Source: Microbispora bryophytorum (GTDB lineage: Bacteria; Actinomycetota; Actinomycetes; Streptosporangiales; Streptosporangiaceae). Taken from it: a stretch of 64,000 nt of DNA. The translations under genes and the position numbers were made by a program. A model generated the notes under the pieces. The model was not told the origin of the DNA, did no database searches, and saw nothing but the letters and a program-made list of their open reading frames with translations. Position 1 is the stretch's first letter. Each line of letters starts with the position of its first letter. The stretch lies in the NCBI RefSeq assembly GCF_006874465.1, contig NZ_VIRL01000020.1, forward strand, positions 62,001-126,000. Reading direction: 5' to 3'. Shown in pieces: positions 60,501 to 64,000 of the stretch.

Positions 60501-61978
60501 ATGCCGCGACGGCGGCGCGGGAGAACGAGGCGCTGATCGTCGCCCAGGCCGACCTCAGGCACGGCCAGGCTTCCCTCGGCCAGGCGCTCGGGCACCTCTT
60601 CGAGCACGTGGCGGCGTTCGGGCCGTACGCGCATCCGGAGCTGCGCCCGCTGCTCGGCGTCACCGCCACCGCGCCGTGGCCCGCCGACGTCGGCTGGCCC
60701 GAACCGGCGGAGGCGGCCGCGTCGGCGGCGGCGGAGCTGTCGGCCCACCCCGGCGCCGGGCAGGCAGGCGGACCGCCGCCCGATGCCGCCGCCCTGGTCG
60801 GCCGGATGCTGCCGGGGGACGTGTCCGCGCTGCTGGACGCCTTCGCCGCGGGGACGGCCGACATCCGCGTGCCCGGGGAGAGCACGCTCAAGAGCGCCGC
60901 GACCCGGCTGTCGGCCTCGCTGCGGACCTTCCAGGACGCGCTCGACGGCTGCGCCGAGGACTACCGCCTGGAGCACGACCCCACCGGCGTCGTCATGGTC
61001 TACGTCAGCGACGAGGGCGGCCGCAATCCGGTCGCCGCGTTCGCCCGGCGGGTCGCCGACCGCGTCCAGGAACAGGGAACGCTGCTGGAGGAGCGGGAGC
61101 GGACCGTGCTGGAGGACGAGTTGCTCACCGCGCTCGCCCAGCAGGTGCACGACCGGGTCCGCACCGCACGCGACCTGGTGCGCGGGATGAACGAGGACAC
61201 CCGGTCACGGCCCATGTCGTCCGGCACCAGGATCGGCATCCGATGGGGCCGCTCCGACCGGCTGAACGACCGGCAGGTCGCGGTGTCGCGGCTCCTCGAC
61301 CGGGACGCGCAGGGGCTCGGCGCGGCCGGGCTGGCCGAGCTGCGCGGCCTGCTGCGGGAGATGATCCGCGACTACCGGGCCGCCCATCCGCGCGCCACCT
61401 ACAAGCAGGCCCTGGCCGACGTGCTCGACTACCGCACCTGGTACGGCTTCGAGCTGGTGCTCGCCGTGCCGGGGGACAAGGAGGTGAAGCTCACCCGGGC
61501 CAAGCACGAGGAGATGTCCGGCGGGGAGAAGTCCGCGGCCATCCACCTCCCGCTGTTCGCCGCGGCCAACGCCCTCTACTCGTCCGCCAAGCCCACGTGC
61601 CCGCGCGTGATCGCGCTGGACGAGGCGTTCGCCGGCATCGACGACCGGTACAAGCCCGAGCTGCTGGGCCTGACCGTGAAGTTCGGCCTCGACCTGTTCA
61701 TGACCGGCCACGACCTGTGGGTCCACTTCGACACCGTGCCGATGGCCGCGCACTACGACATGCACCACGACAAGAGCGCGCACGCGGTGTCGGCGATGCT
61801 GATGCTCTGGGACGGCGCCCAGACCATCGACGCCGACGCCGGTTTCTCCGGCAACGAGGAGCTGGCCGAAACACTGCTCGGCCTCCGGCCGAGCCGCCGC
61901 GCCCCCGCCCTCACCGAGGGCACCCTCCTCGCCGCCGACGGCGACGAGGAACCCGACGACGCGGAGGCCGGGATGTGA
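57572..61978 (+). CDS. jetC: JetC-like SMC/Rad50-type ATPase of a Wadjet-type system (TIGR02680)
   Basis: 1468 residues. N-terminal ATPase lobe with Walker A GHNGSGKT (37-44) after INVWDYVDEEFAFADG; long Glu/Ala/Arg-rich coiled coils (about 270-500 and 760-990); a central hinge-like domain (about 625-740, WRLVRFADGLDEKEAAGLEG). The C-terminal lobe has signature MSGGEKS (from 1315) and Walker B VIALDEAFAGID (Asp1350, Glu1351). These fit the TIGR02680 SbcC/MukB-like motor, JetC. The ATG overlaps jetB's stop. It powers DNA loop extrusion in related systems, which recognise circular plasmids. An in-frame repeat is inserted near residues 505-525. Confidence 0.9.
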   Translation: MTPPSDRFQPSRAGVINVWDYVDEEFAFADGRLVLRGHNGSGKTKALEVLFPFILDGVADARRLDPFSGENRTMKSNLLYRGQEAEYGYVWMEFARREIGAEPAATDETVTLVIGIRAHRHRDGVRTSFFVTGKRLGVDFGLLAPDSRPLTERQLKAVLGPDAHSETATQYRDAVDARLFGLGRERYTQLLDLLLALRRPLLAKDLDPDKVSGTLTSGLSPIDEELVDQAARDFENLAAVQKQFDDFAVADAAVRAFLTDYVAYLRTHAKARLARIQTERDGAEEHARTLVRAEEARREAAAAREAASAAATAAEAEREGLERRLAVLRADDAYRARGELELRRRQIVRTGEEIERERARLADGAEHLTALEGEAGELAERLEGARTAIVRHATDLADAAERAGVSHDGDGPADTGDDLLTTARARATARRDDVAKVRDEIARVSGAERDRLRAETDRDKADKDVEEREARCEAADAALTTARRLAHEALDVWAARWARSSESLEDESPGDESPKDESSADEPSGDLHPEDGEAVAEPADVAALAEALAHAGDAGAPSLAEVYSVRTEERRTEAARSAERLSARVRELAADLVRLRREREEIAAERDEAPPHDDRRTADRDGRPGAPLWRLVRFADGLDEKEAAGLEGALYGAGLLTAWVHPEARHTLDAVALLESDGYLLPLPEESRPSGRTLADVLVPEKQDLVPAAVVADVLRSVAVADTITPCRERQGGPAPTVTGLAQFGLGLLLGALPKPSPEYIGATNRANRRAARLAEYDETIGETSRAHEDAERDLARANRRLEDFARARRELPPATAVVEAVTRVSQESALLAQARSALADRRRDLDAAVAQVDAARRRLRQVAAERSMPVAEPEVDAIARAVDDFLTTAQRLHDGRERAASEERDLASRQAAIARQRERHDADSRALEDKEREHRADAEELRTGEEALDAPLREVLAQIAEAEQRLAETRRRCEEHAATAARENEALIVAQADLRHGQASLGQALGHLFEHVAAFGPYAHPELRPLLGVTATAPWPADVGWPEPAEAAASAAAELSAHPGAGQAGGPPPDAAALVGRMLPGDVSALLDAFAAGTADIRVPGESTLKSAATRLSASLRTFQDALDGCAEDYRLEHDPTGVVMVYVSDEGGRNPVAAFARRVADRVQEQGTLLEERERTVLEDELLTALAQQVHDRVRTARDLVRGMNEDTRSRPMSSGTRIGIRWGRSDRLNDRQVAVSRLLDRDAQGLGAAGLAELRGLLREMIRDYRAAHPRATYKQALADVLDYRTWYGFELVLAVPGDKEVKLTRAKHEEMSGGEKSAAIHLPLFAAANALYSSAKPTCPRVIALDEAFAGIDDRYKPELLGLTVKFGLDLFMTGHDLWVHFDTVPMAAHYDMHHDKSAHAVSAMLMLWDGAQTIDADAGFSGNEELAETLLGLRPSRRAPALTEGTLLAADGDEEPDDAEAGM
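59084..59148 (+). repeat. 15-bp tandem repeat inside jetC
   Basis: Four to five 15-bp units at 59084, 59099, 59114 and 59129 encode acidic DES-P(G/K)-like pentapeptides between the first coiled coil and the hinge region. The frame is kept throughout. Confidence 0.85.
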
Positions 61979-62003
61979 CAACGGTCTGCGCGGCGGTGGA
62001 GCG

Positions 62004-62759
62004 CTACCGTTCGAGCGTGAGCAGAGGCGCAGGATCCGCAGGCGCCGACGCCCCGGGATCTGTGGCAACAGCCTGCTCCAGGCGGCGGAAACCGACTTCC
62101 AGCTCGTCCGGAGTGAAGTGAGCGAAGACGGAATGGGTGCGCAGGCGCAGCCGTTCGAGCGCCTCACCACGGGTGCCGGAGGACGGCTCTGTGACCGTGT
62201 CGAAGCCGGCGACGCGCCAGCCGGCCGAAGTGAATGTTTCGATCACCTCGTGCAGCGGCTGAAACAGGGAGGCGTCCACCTCGAAGCCGCGGGGGAAATA
62301 CTCCAGCCACCAGATCCTGGGCATGTGGTCGCTGAACCCGGAGCGCAGTAGCAGCCGCCCGCCGGGCCTGAGCACCCTGGCCAGCTCCCGGGCTGCCCGT
62401 GGCTTGTCCTGGACGTGGTGCCAGGCCTGCAGCATGACGGCGTAGTCCGCGCCGGCGGACGGGACCGGAATGTCCTCGGCGCAGCCTGCCAGGTATCGCA
62501 CACCGGGATGCTGTGACTGCGCCTGCGCGATCTCGCGCATGCGGACCGACGGCTCGACGCCGGTCACCGGCCCGAACGCTCGTGCCAGCGCGGGGGTGAA
62601 CCTGCCGGTCCCCGAGCCGACGTCCAACCCGGCCAGCGGGCGCTGCTCGGGCAGCAGAGCTTCGAATGCGGTCATCCACGCCTGCAACTGCTGCTCGGTG
62701 AGCGCGCGGCCGCGCGCGTAGTCCTGGTATTGCTCCGTGTCGTAGTCGGTCCGTCTCAT
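62004..62759 (-). CDS. Class I SAM-dependent methyltransferase (UbiE/Methyltransf_11 type)
   Basis: 251 residues from an ATG at 62759 with GGGGCGGGG upstream. SAM motif I GLDVGSGTGRFTPALA, post-I acidic residue in VTGVEPSVRMREIA, motif II ADYAVMLQAWHHVQDK, motif III LARVLRPGGRLLLRSGF. The N-terminal YDTEQYQDYARGRALTEQQ segment is common in this group. It methylates a small molecule or lipid; the substrate is unknown. It faces the Jet operon with only 25 bp between the stop codons, occupying the position where jetD would normally be. Probably an unrelated chromosomal gene. Confidence 0.92.
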   Translation of the reverse strand: MRRTDYDTEQYQDYARGRALTEQQLQAWMTAFEALLPEQRPLAGLDVGSGTGRFTPALARAFGPVTGVEPSVRMREIAQAQSQHPGVRYLAGCAEDIPVPSAGADYAVMLQAWHHVQDKPRAARELARVLRPGGRLLLRSGFSDHMPRIWWLEYFPRGFEVDASLFQPLHEVIETFTSAGWRVAGFDTVTEPSSGTRGEALERLRLRTHSVFAHFTPDELEVGFRRLEQAVATDPGASAPADPAPLLTLER

Positions 62760-62960
62760 CCCCGCCCCTTTCGCCTGCGGGCTCCGCTGGGCGGCGCAGC
62801 CCGGTCCTGCCACGTGCGGCGCCGCGGCGCGAAGCCCCGGCGCACGACCGTCGCCGGCGCGCTGGTGGCGGATCTTCGGGGGTGACATGACGCGAGCGAC
62901 GGTCGTACGTTGACCTCCGTGGCCTGCGCGACAGTGGCCTGCGCGACAGAGGGAGTCACC

Positions 62961-64000
62961 GTGAGCGAGACGACCAGCACCCATGTCTTCAGGCAAGCCC
63001 GCGACCTGCTGCTCAGCCTGAGGGAGGAGCCCGAGCGGGCGGCACGCGAGTTCGCCTGGCCGGTCTTCGGCGACAGGTTCAACTGGGCCACGGACTGGTT
63101 CGACGCGATCGCCCGGGGCAACCCCCGCACGGCGTTGTGGATCGTGGAGGAGGACGGCTCCGAGCGGCGCTACTCCTTCGACGAGATGGCCCGCCGTTCC
63201 GACCAGGTGGCGGCCTGGCTGGCCGCCCAGGGGGTCGGCAAGGGCGACCACGTGCTGCTGATGCTCGGCAACCAGGTCGAACTGTGGGAGTCGATGCTGG
63301 CGGTGATGAAGCTCGGCGCGGTGATCATGCCGGCGACCACCGCCCTGGGCGCGGCGGACCTCGCCGACCGCATAGGGCGGGGACGCGCCCGGCACGTCAT
63401 CGTCAACGCGGCCGACACGCACAAGTTCGACGGCGTGCCGGGAGAGTACGGCCGGGTGTGCGTGGGCGAGGCGATCGGGTGGCTCCGGTACGGCGACGCC
63501 TACGCGACGCCGGAGCCGGGCCCCTTCGAGGCCCGGACCTCTCCCGGCGACCCGCTTCTGCTGTACTTCACCTCGGGGACGACGAGCAGGCCCAAGCTCG
63601 TGCGGCACACCCAGGTGTCCTATCCGGTGGGGCACCTGACGACGATGTACTTCATCGGGGTGCGGCCGGGCGACGTCCACCTCAACATCAGCTCGCCCGG
63701 CTGGGCCAAGCACGCCTGGAGCTGCCTGTTCGCGCCGTGGAACGCCGAGGCGACGGTGTTCGTGCACAACTACTCCCGCTTTGACGCCGCCGCCCTGCTC
63801 GGGCAGATCCGCCGCGCCGGGGTCACCACGTTCTGCGCGCCGCCCACGGTCTGGCGGATGCTCATCCAGGCCGACCTCGGAGACGGGCCGGGCGGCCTGC
63901 GTGAGGCGGTCGCCGCGGGGGAGCCGCTGAATCCCGAGGTCATCACCCAGGTGGAGCGGGCCTGGGGGCTGACGGTGCGGGACGGGTACGGCCAGACGGA
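62961..64000 (+). CDS. AMP-dependent acyl-CoA synthetase, truncated by the window end
   Basis: Open from a GTG at 62961 (GGGAG site) to the window edge; the visible 346 residues are the N-terminal two thirds. Features: WNATD-type acyl-CoA synthetase opening FNWATDWFDAIARGNP, the AMP-binding P-loop LLYFTSGTTSRPKLVRHT, NISSPGWAKHAWSCLFAPW (A4-like) and the end of the window reaching RDGYGQTE, the conserved A5 motif. This is the medium-chain acyl-CoA synthetase (ACSM) type, which activates short or medium fatty acids. The C-terminal lid domain lies beyond the window. Confidence 0.92.
   Translation, partial: MSETTSTHVFRQARDLLLSLREEPERAAREFAWPVFGDRFNWATDWFDAIARGNPRTALWIVEEDGSERRYSFDEMARRSDQVAAWLAAQGVGKGDHVLLMLGNQVELWESMLAVMKLGAVIMPATTALGAADLADRIGRGRARHVIVNAADTHKFDGVPGEYGRVCVGEAIGWLRYGDAYATPEPGPFEARTSPGDPLLLYFTSGTTSRPKLVRHTQVSYPVGHLTTMYFIGVRPGDVHLNISSPGWAKHAWSCLFAPWNAEATVFVHNYSRFDAAALLGQIRRAGVTTFCAPPTVWRMLIQADLGDGPGGLREAVAAGEPLNPEVITQVERAWGLTVRDGYGQT

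Noticed and set aside
59141-61150. Long minus-strand frame across jetC
   Set aside because: Shadow of the SMC coiled-coil gene; no motif, no start signal, and overlapped by a strongly supported gene.
62004-63767. Minus-strand frame extending the methyltransferase to 587 residues
   Set aside because: The N-terminal 330 residues are the shadow of the acyl-CoA synthetase gene. The ATG at 62759 has a ribosome site and starts the known domain.
1-64000. tRNA, rRNA or phage integration sites
   Set aside because: No cloverleaf, T-loop consensus, rRNA block or integrase was recognised by reading; a covariance search would be decisive but was not possible.

Overview
The window is very GC-rich (about 70% or more by eye). 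It has many GTG/TTG starts, ATGA/GTGA gene overlaps and typical actinobacterial families: DUF6194, DUF664/DinB, LacI- and TetR-controlled secreted glycosidases with PSPSP linkers, and a TIGR02677/78/80 operon. It comes from a filamentous actinomycete. A Streptosporangiales genus such as Streptosporangium or Nonomuraea is my guess; nothing in the window proves it. No rRNA, tRNA, CRISPR array or replication origin was recognised.

Layout. 1-3.5 kb: tail of a secreted CBM2 protein, a double-domain universal stress protein, DUF6194 and MTH1187-type small proteins, and endonuclease V. 3.5-7.2 kb: a decayed patch with remnants of a Tad/Flp pilus locus, then a chimeric 2.06-kb element. The element has about 79-bp inverted terminal repeats, TTA target duplications, an IS5-type transposase and a DinB passenger gene, and it ends at the stop codon of an unknown gene. 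7.2-13.7 kb: 2-hydroxyacid dehydrogenase, formaldehyde-dehydrogenase-like MDR enzyme, unpaired histidine kinase, a TetR-ferredoxin-P450 operon that looks leaderless, and a GNAT enzyme. 13.8-20 kb: a galactoside-type locus (LacI regulator, GH36 alpha-galactosidase, clan GH-A/CBM35 enzyme) with two perfect palindromic operators. 20-27.3 kb: AraC regulator, secreted propeller-like protein, a lower-GC accessory stretch with an IS5 remnant, a GNAT enzyme, a DUF2716 protein and a 572-residue PH-domain-like protein of unknown role.

27.3-42.3 kb: SDR and 3-hydroxyisobutyrate-dehydrogenase-like pair, MFS exporter, pyruvate-oxidase-like ThDP enzyme, ricin-fold secreted protein, a two-component system, PP2C phosphatase, the TrkH/TrkA potassium system with a possible 55-codon upstream gene, SGNH hydrolase and a TetR regulator behind a 47-bp palindrome. 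42.6-53 kb: an arabinan/arabinoxylan degradation block (GH43 with LamG and Ig domains, GH54/CBM42, ricin-GH43) plus a secreted peptidoglycan amidase with a 3' frameshift. The GH54 and ricin-GH43 genes share a LacI-type operator, but no LacI gene lies beside them.

54.5-62 kb: a tightly coupled three-gene operon (DUF2397, DUF2398, SMC-like TIGR02680) corresponding to JetA, JetB and JetC of a Wadjet/Ept-type plasmid-defence SMC system. The usual fourth gene, the TOPRIM-type JetD nuclease, is absent: a convergent methyltransferase begins 25 bp after jetC. All three Jet proteins carry different in-frame short tandem repeats. The window ends inside an AMP-forming acyl-CoA synthetase gene.
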